Shown here: in pieces, positions 34,601-42,543 of the stretch
Position numbering within the stretch: position 1 is the stretch's first letter
Layout: every line of letters begins with the position of its first letter
Assembly: GCF_000718255.1 (NCBI RefSeq)
Contig: NZ_JOFJ01000019.1
Span: 62,001 to 126,000, forward strand
Direction of reading: 5' to 3'
Length of the DNA: 64,000 nucleotides
Source of the DNA: Spirillospora albida
Lineage (GTDB): Bacteria; Actinomycetota; Actinomycetes; Streptosporangiales; Streptosporangiaceae
Program-made: the position numbers and the translations under genes
The notes under the pieces: model-generated
What the model saw: the letters and a program-made list of their open reading frames with translations, nothing else
What the model was told of the DNA's origin: nothing
Databases searched by the model: none

Positions 34601-36176
34601 TGTTGTACGGGACGTTCTCGGCGCTCCTGGCGCGGCCCAGGAAGCCCGCGTCCGGCTGGGCGGAGCGGCGGCGTTCCGTCACGCGGATCGCGAGCTCCGT
34701 GACGCGGTGCGCGACGGATTCGGGGTCGCCGCCGACGAGGGCCGTGCACTCCTCGCCCTCGCGCGGCGCGCAGTGCGGCAGCCACCGCACCCAGTTCCAC
34801 TCCTCGCCCGCCTCCGGGCCGGCGGACAGGACGACGATCGCGAGGTCGCGCGGGCTGTGCAGGGCGGCGGCTTGCGCGACGAGCCAGCGGGCCAGGCCGC
34901 GGGACGCGGCGCGCGGCCCCGTCACGCCGAGGACGCCGAGGTCGGCGAGCGGCAGCGCGACCGGTACCTGCCGGGCGGACGGGATCGGGATCTCGCCGTC
35001 CTCGTCGCCGGTCAGCTCGATCCGGGCGGGCAGGTCGGCGAGGCCGAGGCGCAGGTGGAGCGTGTCGGCGTCGTCGCGGCGGCGCTCCCACAGGCGGCGG
35101 CGGGGGCCGGTCGCGGTGAGCAGGACCTCCGCCGGATCGGGGTGCAGGGCGCGGCGTTCGGCCTGGTCGGCGCGGCGCAGCCGGTCGAGCTCGCCGTCGA
35201 ATTCGCCCGCCTTGCGGTGGTACTCCTGCAGCGCCTTCTTGTACGACTTGCGGCCGTGCAGCCGGTCGCCGACCCATTCGCCGACCGTCATCAGCGGCCA
35301 GGCGAGCGCGAACAGCGCCCACCACCATTGCCCGAGCGCGAACGCCATGACGAGACCGAAAGCGGAGAAAAGGATGGCACCGAACAGCCGCAGCCGTTCT
35401 TTCGGATTCCGTTCGGGCCTTTTGGGAACGTCCAGTTTGCGGACGCGGTCCCCGGGATTGAGACGCGGCGGCCGGTTGAACGCGAGCCCGCCTTCCGGCA
35501 GCGGCTCCAGATGGGTGTCCGGCGCGGCGCTCGTCGCGACGGTCAGGACGCTGTCGCCGATCGTCAGCATTCCGCCGAAAGGCCAGGCCACCGGGCCGGT
35601 CAGCGGTTCTCCGTCGAGTGCGGCGCCGCGCTCGAGGGTCATGTTGGACGCCTCGATCCGCACCCCGTCGACGCCCGCGGTGATCCGCAGCGACCGGGAC
35701 GGGACGGACGGGTCGTCGAGCCGGACGTCGACGTCACCGCCGGACCCGAGCGTGCTCGTCCCCAGCCCGATCCGGTGCACCGACCCGGCGGCGGGCCCGC
35801 CCACGACCCGCACCTCGATCAGCCCGGACGGTTCCGCGAGCACCGTGGCCGGCGCGCCCCGCCGCTCCACCGCGACGACGGCGCCGTCGCGCAGCTCCTT
35901 CACGGCGAGGGCCTGCGGGTCGAGCATCCGGCCGTCGAGCCAGAGGACGCGGGGTTCCGCGGGTCGCTCCGGGGCGCGCGCCGCGGCGAGCGCGTCCTTG
36001 GAGAACCGCGGAGCCGGCGGCCTGGCGCCGCCCGGGATCGTGTCGAGCCCCGGCCTTCCTCCGTCGAGCACGGTGGCGAGGGACCGGGCGACCCCGTCGA
36101 CGGTCGCCTCGGCATCGACGTTGATCACGACGTCCCGCGGCCCCTGGCCGGTCAGCGCCGTGAACGAGATCCGCAT
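31668..36176 (-). CDS. FHA and FtsK/SpoIIIE domain ATPase, EssC-like type VII secretion motor
   Basis: A 1502-residue membrane ATPase. Residues 1-100 resemble a ubiquitin-like fold; 100-210 look like an FHA domain (GSVHRIGLGTSTLGSGGDVD). Two membrane helices follow at about 265-310. Three P-loop domains come next: Walker A GTTGAGKSELLQ (about 690), GSAQSGRSTALRT (about 1025) and GPPRSGRSTTLRT (about 1320). The first has Walker B LVLVIDEFAAMV; the second (LLLDRW) and third (VVDDAELL) are degenerate-looking. This order matches EssC/EccC motors that export WXG100 proteins. A WXG100 gene set lies 6-9 kb upstream. No other core type VII components are visible. Confidence 0.93.
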   Translation of the reverse strand: MRISFTALTGQGPRDVVINVDAEATVDGVARSLATVLDGGRPGLDTIPGGARPPAPRFSKDALAAARAPERPAEPRVLWLDGRMLDPQALAVKELRDGAVVAVERRGAPATVLAEPSGLIEVRVVGGPAAGSVHRIGLGTSTLGSGGDVDVRLDDPSVPSRSLRITAGVDGVRIEASNMTLERGAALDGEPLTGPVAWPFGGMLTIGDSVLTVATSAAPDTHLEPLPEGGLAFNRPPRLNPGDRVRKLDVPKRPERNPKERLRLFGAILFSAFGLVMAFALGQWWWALFALAWPLMTVGEWVGDRLHGRKSYKKALQEYHRKAGEFDGELDRLRRADQAERRALHPDPAEVLLTATGPRRRLWERRRDDADTLHLRLGLADLPARIELTGDEDGEIPIPSARQVPVALPLADLGVLGVTGPRAASRGLARWLVAQAAALHSPRDLAIVVLSAGPEAGEEWNWVRWLPHCAPREGEECTALVGGDPESVAHRVTELAIRVTERRRSAQPDAGFLGRARSAENVPYNILIVLDGARALRRVPGMPMLLSRGPEFGLHAICIDDEERLLPEECRAVAAWDPQHPSRLHLRGQGLDALGPVLADQVSPSWTDRVARALAPVRDVSREDAESALPAIVRLLDLLDMPAPTPEHVLQSWQRTGGRTTRVPIGVGGGKGSSRMYEIDLRADGPHGLIAGTTGAGKSELLQTLIASLALANRPDEMTFVLIDYKGGAAFKDCARLPHTVGMVTDLDGHATERALESLAAELRRREEILLDAGAKDIDDYNDLRPSDPGLPTMPRLVLVIDEFAAMVTELPDFVTGLVDIGRRGRSLGVHLILATQRPAGVVTADIRANTNLRIALRVTDPDESTDVLDAPDAAHISKTTPGRCYVRSGAAAPHAVQSARIGGRRPGATGREPLVLPLPWQGLGRPLPAPREAADDSTVTDLSTLVQAIDEAARRAGIDRQPSPWLNPLPEQVRLSPRTAAGGSVVDVPPIAFGITDLPAIQSREELALDLPSSGHLYIAGSAQSGRSTALRTIAGSLTGAVSPYDAHLYAIDCGAGALLPLIGLPHCGAVVTRDQLDRCERLLTALTAEVARRQQLLAEAGFASLAEQRAAVAATDRLPWMVLLLDRWEGFLGAFEHYDYGRLVDQTLRLLREGAAVGLRAVFTGDRSGLGGQVSTVFDRRLVLRMADPNDYGYAGLQEKQIPAAMPPGRALEAAAPGAPPVESQIGLLGDDPSGTSQVAALQEIARACVARYGRLPRKQRPLHVDELPVRVTYREAMTLDPEFVAPSALWALVGVGGDTLAPMGIDLLNDGPGFAVAGPPRSGRSTTLRTIVHSLLDPAVGGGQVPVVLITPRRSPLRLLEGHPGVLGLLTADSDQDDLEKAVGEENRYVIVVDDAELLDESDLDDALTTALRTARDGEHAVVIGGTTTDLGRGYRGFLSDTRRSRSGVLLSVETPDDGDLFGLRLPRNAPLGGPTGRGLLVTMGTPTQLQVALPPTTD

Positions 36177-36543
36177 CCGAGCCCCTCCAGAACGCGCCGC
36201 CCCGGGCCGGGCGGCGCCATCGCTCGGGCCAGCTTAATTACTCCCTCTGTCAGAACCGGCGAAGACGCCGCGCCCCGCGGCCCCGGATTCTCCGACGATC
36301 AGTCGAGCACATCCCTCATGTCGGACACGTGCAGTTCAGTGCGCGTGCCCCGTCACGCTGGAGTGACGTAAGTGACTCCCGGTAAGTACGGGAGTGATCC
36401 AGAAATTCCCAGGTCAAAAGGGTCGCGTGCGGAATGGGGCGGTACGGGCGCCGGGAATCCATTGACGTGACCCGGTAAGCCCGCAAGCATGGATCGCTCG
36501 GTGATTCGCCGCGGGACTCCCGCGGCGGGCGGGGAAGGGGCGC
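36177..36543. other. Divergent promoter region between the FtsK ATPase and the Tad operon
   Basis: About 370 bases without a gene. It contains a small repeat GTCAC-gctgga-GTGAC around 36350-36366 and a 7-bp hairpin at 36375-36395. The low-GC patch near 36225-36245 (TTAATTA) may hold the -10 of one promoter. Both transcription units must start here. Confidence 0.5.
36375..36395. promoter_or_regulatory. Inverted repeat in the divergent region
   Basis: ACTCCCG (36375-36381) and CGGGAGT (36389-36395) pair perfectly around GTAAGTA. It could be an operator or a leader hairpin for the Tad operon, whose GTG start is 149 bases away. Confidence 0.45.
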
Positions 36544-37362
36544 GTGGCCAGTCCGATGAAGTCCAACCAGTCGGCCGTCGCCGGCGGTGCGCAGGCGGGG
36601 GCCGCCGGTCTCGGCCGCTCCGGTCTCGGCGCGTCCGGGGGCCAGCGGCTGCCCGCGTCGCCGCGCGAACGCAAGCCCGCCCTCGCCGCGCTCGCGGTCC
36701 TGCTCATCCTCGGCGGCGCCCTCGCGAGCGCCTATCTCGTGATGGCCAGCGGGCAGCGCGTGTCGGCGATCCGGATCGCGCAACCGGTCGCCGCCGGGCA
36801 GCGGATCCCCCTGAGCGCGCTGGAGGAGGTCCAGGTCGGCGCCACCGGCATCCAGTTCCTCGACTGGTCCGAGCGGGTGAACGTGACGAAGTACTACTCC
36901 GCCGTCCCGCTGGTCAAGGGCGCGCTGCTCACCAACGGCATGATCAGCAAGACGGCCGAGGCCGCGCAGGGCCGCGTCGTGGTCGGGCTCGCGCTGAAGC
37001 CCGGCCAGGTCCCGGCCCGCGACGTCGAGATCGGCAAGCGGGTCGCGCTGTACGCGGCCGGCGGGGGGACGGGCGGCGGTCCCCGCGCGGGCACCGTCCT
37101 GTCGTCCGACGCGATCGTGGTGAACGTGGGGCGCGCCGGCGGCGACCGGCTCCGCTCCGACCAGACCACCGTGGACGTCGCGGTCCCGCCCGCCGACGCG
37201 CCGCTCGTCACGCAGGCGGCGTCGGCGGGGACGGTCGCGCTCGCCCTCGTTCCGGACGGCACGAACCCGGCGCCGCCGCCCGGCGGGGCGACCCCGCCGG
37301 GCCAGGGCGAGGAGCCGCCCCCGAGCGGCGGCCCCCGGACTCCGGGCCCGGGCGGGAACTGA
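36544..37362 (+). CDS. CpaB/RcpC-like SAF-domain protein of the Tad pilus
   Basis: A 272-residue protein. A polar Gly/Ser-rich N-terminus precedes one transmembrane helix (about residues 46-67, LAALAVLLILGGALASAYL). A SAF-like domain follows (IRIAQPVAAGQRIPLSALEEV, about 77-97), then a region with GRVVVGLALKPGQVPARDVE and a Pro/Gly-rich tail. This matches CpaB/RcpC proteins that assemble the Flp pilus. The GTG at 36544 follows GGGGAAGGGGC; an ATG at 36556 is the alternative. First gene of the Tad operon. Confidence 0.85.
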   Translation: MASPMKSNQSAVAGGAQAGAAGLGRSGLGASGGQRLPASPRERKPALAALAVLLILGGALASAYLVMASGQRVSAIRIAQPVAAGQRIPLSALEEVQVGATGIQFLDWSERVNVTKYYSAVPLVKGALLTNGMISKTAEAAQGRVVVGLALKPGQVPARDVEIGKRVALYAAGGGTGGGPRAGTVLSSDAIVVNVGRAGGDRLRSDQTTVDVAVPPADAPLVTQAASAGTVALALVPDGTNPAPPPGGATPPGQGEEPPPSGGPRTPGPGGN

Positions 37363-37364
37363 CC

Positions 37365-38264
37365 GTGGCACTCATCGCGCTCGCGGCCGACAAGGGGGCG
37401 CCGGGCGTCACCACCGCCGCCGTCGCCCTCGGCGCCGTCTGGCCGCGCCCCGTCATCGTCGCCGAATGCGACCAGGCGGGCGGCGACCTCGTGTACCGCC
37501 TCCCCGCCGCCGCGCCGGAGGGCGCGGGGGACGGCGGGCTGCTGAACCCGTCCCGCGGCCTGCTCAGCCTCGCCGCGACGGCCCGCCGCGGCCTGCGCCC
37601 CGAGCAGATCGCGGAGCACTGCCAGCGCCTCGTCGGCGGCCTCGACGTCCTCGTGGGGATCACGAACGCGGAGCAGGCGCAGGCGATGACGTGGCTGTGG
37701 AGCCCGCTCGGCCGCGCGTTCGCCGGCCTCGCCCCCGTCGACGTGATCGTCGACTGCGGGCGGCTCGGCGCCGGCACCCCGCTGCTCGACCTGCTGCGCG
37801 AGGCCGACCTCGTCGTCCTGCTCACGCGGGCGACCCTGGAGCAGGTCGCGCACCTGCGGGAACGGGTCGCGGCGCTCACCGCGGAGCTGCGCGGCGGCCC
37901 GCCGATCGGGGTGCTCGTCCTCGCCGACCCGCGCGACTTCCGCGGCTCGATCGCCGAGGTCGACCGGATCGTCGCGGGCGCGGGCCGGCGCGGCCGGGAC
38001 CCGGTGCCGGACGACCGCGGCGCCGGTCCGCAGCCGCCGGTGACCGTCCTCGGCGGCCTCGCCCTCGACCCGAAGGGCGCCGAGCTGCTGTCGGGCGGCT
38101 GGGGCGGCCGCCTCGACCGGTCGCTGCTGATCCGCTCCGCCCGCGAGGTCGCCGCCGACCTGATCGGCCGCCTCGCCGCGACCCGCCCGGCACCCGCGGT
38201 GCCCCACGACCGGCCCGTCCCGCCCGGCGACCCCGTCCCGGCGTACGAGAAGGGGGACCGGTAG
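37365..38264 (+). CDS. CpaE/TadZ-like ParA-type ATPase, atypical
   Basis: A 299-residue protein starting at GTG 37365, two bases after the previous stop. The N-terminal ALIALAADKGAPGVTTAAVAL corresponds to the P-loop of MinD/ParA proteins, but the usual K-G-G-x-G-K-T/S is replaced by DKGAPGVTT, lacking the second Lys. IVDCGRLGAG supplies a Walker-B-like strand. It resembles TadZ/CpaE localisation factors with impaired ATP hydrolysis. The C-terminus is Pro-rich. Coupled in the Tad operon. Confidence 0.75.
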   Translation: MALIALAADKGAPGVTTAAVALGAVWPRPVIVAECDQAGGDLVYRLPAAAPEGAGDGGLLNPSRGLLSLAATARRGLRPEQIAEHCQRLVGGLDVLVGITNAEQAQAMTWLWSPLGRAFAGLAPVDVIVDCGRLGAGTPLLDLLREADLVVLLTRATLEQVAHLRERVAALTAELRGGPPIGVLVLADPRDFRGSIAEVDRIVAGAGRRGRDPVPDDRGAGPQPPVTVLGGLALDPKGAELLSGGWGGRLDRSLLIRSAREVAADLIGRLAATRPAPAVPHDRPVPPGDPVPAYEKGDR

Positions 38265-39563
38265 GTGGATCACGGGCTCGTCAAGCGGCTCCGGCAGGAG
38301 GTCGGCGACCGGCTGGCGCAGCAGCGCCGGCTGGACGCCGCGCACGGCCTGCCGCCGATGTCGGGCGAGGACGAGCGGCAGTTCGCCCGCGCGCTCATCG
38401 GCCAGGTCCTGGAGGAGTTCGCGCGCGGCGAGATCACCTCCGGGCGGCGCCCGCCGAACGCGGAGGAGGAGGAGGCCCTCGCCGCGGGCGTCCACGCCGC
38501 GCTGTTCGGGGTGGGGCGGCTCCAGCCGCTGCTGGAGGACCCCGAGATCGAGAACATCGACATCAACGGCTGCGACCGCGTGTTCATCGGCTACGCCGAC
38601 GGCCGCGAGGTGATGGGCGAGCCGGTCGCCGAGAGCGACGAGGAGCTCGTCGAGCTGATCCAGATCCTCGCCGCCTACAGCGGGCTGTCGTCGCGGCCGT
38701 TCGACACCGCGAACCCGCAGCTCGACCTGCGGCTCCCGGACGGTTCGCGGCTGTCCGCCGTGATGGACGTGACGGTCCGGCCCGCGCTGTCGATCCGCCG
38801 GGCGCGGCTCGGCAAGGTGTTCCTCGCCGACCTCGTCGGGAACGGGACGATCAGCCAGGAACTCGGGCGGTTCTTCCGGGCCGCCGTCCACGCCCGCAAG
38901 AACATCATGATCGCGGGGGCGACGAACGCGGGGAAGACCACGCTGCTGCGCGCCGTCGCCAACGAGATCGCGCCCGTCGAGCGGCTCATCACCGTCGAGC
39001 GCGCCCTCGAGCTGGGCCTGGACGCGTTCCCCGAGCTGCATCCGAACTGCGTCGCGTTCGAGCAGCGCCTCCCGAACTCGGAGGGGCAGGGCGCGATCTC
39101 GATGGCGGAGCTGGTGCGGCGGTCGCTGCGCATGAACCCCTCCCGCGTCATCGTCGGCGAGGTCCTCGGCGACGAGATCGTCACGATGCTGAACGCGATG
39201 TCGCAGGGCAACGACGGGTCGCTGTCCACGATCCACGCGAACTCCTCGGTGGAGGTGTTCAACCGCATCGCGACGTACGCGATCCAGTCGGAGGAGCGGC
39301 TGCCCGTCGAGGCGACCCACATGCTCATCGCGGGCGCCATCGATTTCGTGGTGTTCATCGAGAAGCGCAACGACTACGCGCGCGGCGGGCGGCTGCGGCG
39401 GTTCGTCGCGTCCGTCCGGGAGGTCACCGGAGTGGACGGGCGCGTCCTGTCGTCGGAGGTGTTCGCGCTCGGCCCCGAGGGCGTCGCGGTGCCGCACGCG
39501 CCGATCGCGTGCGCCGCCGACCTCGCCGACCACGGCTACGATCCGTCCGCCGGAGGCTGGTGA
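38265..39563 (+). CDS. tadA: CpaF/TadA-type secretion ATPase
   Basis: A 432-residue hexameric ATPase of the type II/IV secretion superfamily, driving Flp pilus assembly. Visible are Walker A GATNAGKTTLLRA (about residues 221-233), the Asp box TVERALELGLD, Walker B SRVIVGEVLGDE and the His box STIHANSS. The N-terminal domain contains DPEIENIDINGCDRVFI, typical of CpaF. The GTG start abuts the previous stop with no spacing. The last base overlaps the next gene (TGATG). Confidence 0.95.
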   Translation: MDHGLVKRLRQEVGDRLAQQRRLDAAHGLPPMSGEDERQFARALIGQVLEEFARGEITSGRRPPNAEEEEALAAGVHAALFGVGRLQPLLEDPEIENIDINGCDRVFIGYADGREVMGEPVAESDEELVELIQILAAYSGLSSRPFDTANPQLDLRLPDGSRLSAVMDVTVRPALSIRRARLGKVFLADLVGNGTISQELGRFFRAAVHARKNIMIAGATNAGKTTLLRAVANEIAPVERLITVERALELGLDAFPELHPNCVAFEQRLPNSEGQGAISMAELVRRSLRMNPSRVIVGEVLGDEIVTMLNAMSQGNDGSLSTIHANSSVEVFNRIATYAIQSEERLPVEATHMLIAGAIDFVVFIEKRNDYARGGRLRRFVASVREVTGVDGRVLSSEVFALGPEGVAVPHAPIACAADLADHGYDPSAGGW

Positions 39564-40483
39564 TGTTCCCGCCGGACGTGCTGCTCGCCGTCATCGCGGG
39601 CGCCGTGGTGGGCGGCGGGGTGCTGCTGCTCGCGGCGGCCCTGCGCGGGATGCCGGTGCGCAGCCGCCCGGCGCGCGGGCGCAGCCGCGAGGACATCGTC
39701 AAGACCCTCACCACCCGCACGGCCGTCGCGGTCATCGTCGGCGTCGCGGTGCTGGTCGTGACCCGCTGGCCGATCGCCGCCGCCGGGACGGCCGTCCTCG
39801 TCCTCGCCTGGGAGGGCCTCGCGGGCGGCGCCGCCGAGGAGCGCACCGGCATGGCGCGCCTGGAGGCCCTCGCCGGCTGGACCGAATCGCTCCGCGACAC
39901 GATCGCGGGCGCCGTCGGCCTGGAGCAGGCGATCCCCGCGTCGCAGCGGGCGGCCGCGCCCGCCCTCCGCCAGCCGCTGCGCGCGCTCGTCGACCGGCTG
40001 CACACCCGCGTCCCGATGCCCGAGGCGCTGCGACGGTTCGCCGACGACCTGGACGACCCGTCCGCCGACCTGGTGATCGCGGCGCTGATCCTGAACGCGA
40101 AGCTGCGCGGCCCCGGCCTGCGCGACATGCTCGGCGCGCTCGCCGACTCCGCCCGCGCCGAGCTCGACATGCGGCGCCGCGTCGAGGCCGACCGGCGCTC
40201 GACCCGCCGCAGCGTCCGCATCGTCGTCGGGGTGTCGGTCGGGACGGCCCTCGCCCTCGCCGTGTTCAACCACTCCTACGTCGAGCCGTACGACGACTTC
40301 CTCGGCCAGCTCGTCCTGTGCGTCGTCGTCGCCCTGTACGGGGCGGCGTTCCTGTGGCTGCGGCGCCTGTCGAAGTACGAGCTGCCCGGACGGTTCCTCA
40401 GCGAGCCCCGCAAGGCCCGGCCCGGCGTTCCGGGCGAGGTGCCGAGCACGGTCGCGGGCTGGCAGGGCGGCGGTCCGTCATGA
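39563..40483 (+). CDS. tadB: TadB-like pilus assembly membrane protein
   Basis: A 306-residue protein with a T2SF domain: two N-terminal hydrophobic helices (about residues 6-26 and 54-80), a soluble helical domain with AIPASQRAAAP and ALRRFADDLDDPSADLV, and two C-terminal helices (about 221-235 and 251-268). It is the inner-membrane platform of the Flp pilus together with TadC. The ATG at 39563 shares one base with the upstream stop. Confidence 0.88.
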   Translation: MFPPDVLLAVIAGAVVGGGVLLLAAALRGMPVRSRPARGRSREDIVKTLTTRTAVAVIVGVAVLVVTRWPIAAAGTAVLVLAWEGLAGGAAEERTGMARLEALAGWTESLRDTIAGAVGLEQAIPASQRAAAPALRQPLRALVDRLHTRVPMPEALRRFADDLDDPSADLVIAALILNAKLRGPGLRDMLGALADSARAELDMRRRVEADRRSTRRSVRIVVGVSVGTALALAVFNHSYVEPYDDFLGQLVLCVVVALYGAAFLWLRRLSKYELPGRFLSEPRKARPGVPGEVPSTVAGWQGGGPS

Positions 40484-41400
40484 CGGGCGCGATGGCCGCC
40501 GGCGCCGTGGTCGGGCTCGGGCTGTACGTCCTCGCCCGCGCGCTGTTCCCGGCCCGTCCCGGCCTCGCCGCCCGGATGGCCGCGCTGGACGCCGCGCGCC
40601 GCCGCGACCTCGCCGAGACGCAGGCCGCCGGGCGGATCTCCCCGACCCTCGAGCGCGTCGGCGGGATGCGCGCCCGCGTCGGCGGGGAACTCGTCCGGCT
40701 CTGCGAGGCGCGCGGCTGGCGGCTGCGGTCGGTGCGCGCCGACCTCGCCCTGACGGAGCGGTCGCTGGAGGCGTTCCTCGCTACGAAGTTCCTGCTCCCG
40801 GCCGCCGCGCTGCTGTTCATCCCGTTGATCGTCGCGTACTTCGCGGTGCTCGGCCTGGGCTCGTCTGTGCAGATCCCGGCGTGGCTGTGCGTGCTGTTCG
40901 CGGTGCTGTTCTTCTTCTTCCCCGACATGCAGCTGAAGCAGGAGGCGCAGGCCCGCCGGCAGGACTTCCGGCACGTCGTCGGCGCGTTCCTCGACCTCGT
41001 CTCGATGAACCTCGCGGGCGGACGCGGCGTCCCCGAGGCGCTGATGACCGCCGCGAACGTCGGCGAGGGCTGGGCGATGCACCGCATCCGGGACGCCCTC
41101 GCCAACGCCCGCATCACCGGCCAGACCCCCTGGCAGGCGCTCGGCCGGCTCGGCGACGAGCTCGACATCGCCGAACTGCGCGACCTCGCGGGCGCGCTCG
41201 CCCTCGTCGCCGACGACGGCGCCCAGATCCGCGCGTCGCTCGGGGCGCGCGCCGCGTCCATGCGCAGCCGCGAACTGTCCGACCTGGAGGGCAAGGCGGG
41301 CGAGCGGTCCCAGTCGATGCTGGTCGCGCAGCTGTTCCTCTGCGCCGGATTCCTGATCTTCCTGGCGTACCCGGCCCTGATGCGGGTGCTGGCCTCGTGA
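40480..41400 (+). CDS. tadC: TadC-like pilus assembly membrane protein
   Basis: A 306-residue T2SF-domain protein. It has an N-terminal helix (MAAGAVVGLGLYVLARALF), two central helices (about residues 103-148, ending FAVLFFFFPDMQ), a soluble domain with FRHVVGAFLDLVSMNLAGGR and a C-terminal helix (LFLCAGFLIFLAYPAL). It pairs with TadB. The ATG overlaps the TadB stop by 4 bases. Equal length to TadB is usual for this couple. Confidence 0.88.
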   Translation: MTGAMAAGAVVGLGLYVLARALFPARPGLAARMAALDAARRRDLAETQAAGRISPTLERVGGMRARVGGELVRLCEARGWRLRSVRADLALTERSLEAFLATKFLLPAAALLFIPLIVAYFAVLGLGSSVQIPAWLCVLFAVLFFFFPDMQLKQEAQARRQDFRHVVGAFLDLVSMNLAGGRGVPEALMTAANVGEGWAMHRIRDALANARITGQTPWQALGRLGDELDIAELRDLAGALALVADDGAQIRASLGARAASMRSRELSDLEGKAGERSQSMLVAQLFLCAGFLIFLAYPALMRVLAS

Positions 41401-41423
41401 CCCCGTCCCCCTGGAGGTATCCG

Positions 41424-41636
41424 ATGAACCCCCTCGACCATCCGTCCGTCGTGTACCTGCGCGCGATGCTCGGCGTCCGGCTCGACCTGCTGCGGTCGGA
41501 GGAGGAGCGCAGCCGCGGCGCGTCCGCCATCGAATGGGCGATCATCACCGCGATCCTCGCGCTGATCGCCATCACGATCGGCGCCGTGATCCAGAAGAAG
41601 ATCCAGGACAAGGCCAACAGCATCAACACGGGCTGA
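41424..41636 (+). CDS. Flp-type pilin precursor
   Basis: A 70-residue prepilin. A long hydrophilic leader (about 37 residues) ends in Gly, followed by the class III signature RG-ASAIEWAIITAILALIA with Glu at +5 after the predicted cut and one hydrophobic helix. The C-terminus is short (KKIQDKANSINTG), as in Flp major pilins. GGAGG at 41413-41417 precedes the ATG by 6 bases, a strong site fitting high expression. No prepilin peptidase gene is seen in the window. Confidence 0.88.
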   Translation: MNPLDHPSVVYLRAMLGVRLDLLRSEEERSRGASAIEWAIITAILALIAITIGAVIQKKIQDKANSINTG

Positions 41637-41644
41637 CCGCTCCG

Positions 41645-42097
41645 ATGCCGCGCGAACGGTTCCGGCGCCCCCGAGGAGACAGCCCAGGAGACAGGGGGGC
41701 GTCGTCGATGGAGTGGGCGCTGCTCACACCGGTCCTCATCCTCGTGATGCTCGTCGTCGTCCAGTTCGCGATGGTGTTCCACGCCCGCCATGTGGCGCTC
41801 GCCGCCGCGCAGTCCGGTGCCCGGGTCGCGCGCACCCAGCCGCCGGGCGGGGGCTGGCAGGACGCCGCCGTCACGAAGGCCACCGGCGACGTCCGGAAGA
41901 TCGGCCCGAACCTCATCTCGGGCCTGGACGTGGCGGCGGGCGAGGCCGACGACGAGCGGTGGGTCGAGGTCAGCGGCCAGGCCGTGCGGGTCATCCCGTT
42001 CATGACGTTCACCGTCCGGCAGCGGTCGCAGGGACCGATCGAGTGCTTCCGCCCGGACGTCGGTCCGGGGACCGCGTGCGAGGAGGGCGCGCCATGA
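41645..42097 (+). CDS. TadE-like pseudopilin
   Basis: A 150-residue protein with a 20-residue polar leader, then DRGASSMEWALLTPVLI: a TadE-type signal with Glu at +5 and one membrane helix. The C-terminal 100 residues are extracellular with a Cys pair (near residues 135 and 146). It probably primes or caps the Flp pilus. It starts 8 bases after the pilin stop and overlaps the next gene by 4. Confidence 0.85.
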   Translation: MPRERFRRPRGDSPGDRGASSMEWALLTPVLILVMLVVVQFAMVFHARHVALAAAQSGARVARTQPPGGGWQDAAVTKATGDVRKIGPNLISGLDVAAGEADDERWVEVSGQAVRVIPFMTFTVRQRSQGPIECFRPDVGPGTACEEGAP

Positions 42098-42543
42098 CGC
42101 GGGGCGACGCGGCAGATGTGCGCGACCGGGGGTCGATGTCGCTGGAGATGGTGCTCGTCACGCCGATCTTCGTCGCGTTCCTGCTGCTCCTCGCCGGCGC
42201 CGGGCGCATGGTCGACGCGCAGAGCCAGATGGACGGCGCCGCCCGGGACGCGGTGCGCGCCGCGTCCATCGCCCGCGGCCCGTCGTCCGCGCAGATCCTC
42301 GCCGACGAGGCCGCCGCCGCGAACCTGCGCGGGACGAGCTGGTGCGCGGGCGGACCGACCGTCGTCACGGACGTCACCGACTGGGGGCCCGGCGGACGCG
42401 TCGGCGTCACCATCACCTGCGACGTCGACCTCGGCGACCTGTCGTTCATCGGCCTGCCCGGCACCAAGCGGCTCCGCGGCCACGCGCTCGCGCCCATCGA
42501 CACGTTCACCTTCCGGGGCGGCGACGGAGGAGGTCTGGAATGA
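42094..42543 (+). CDS. Second TadE-like pseudopilin
   Basis: A 149-residue protein with leader MTRGDAADVRDRG, then SMSLEMVLVTPIFVAFLLLL (Glu at +5) and an extracellular C-terminal domain with Cys near residues 83 and 109 that may pair. It belongs to the TadE family. ATGA overlaps on both sides show tight coupling with its neighbours. Two TadE genes plus a TadG-like one are common in actinobacterial Tad loci. Confidence 0.85.
   Translation: MTRGDAADVRDRGSMSLEMVLVTPIFVAFLLLLAGAGRMVDAQSQMDGAARDAVRAASIARGPSSAQILADEAAAANLRGTSWCAGGPTVVTDVTDWGPGGRVGVTITCDVDLGDLSFIGLPGTKRLRGHALAPIDTFTFRGGDGGGLE

Noticed and set aside
34009..36237. A 742-codon open frame on the plus strand
   Set aside because: It lies wholly antisense to the FHA-FtsK ATPase, is rich in Arg, Ser and Pro as expected for a GC-rich shadow, and has no recognisable motif or ribosome site.
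36894..39533. An 879-codon open frame on the minus strand
   Set aside because: It is antisense to three well-supported Tad genes and has the His/Arg/Asp-rich composition of an opposite-strand shadow.
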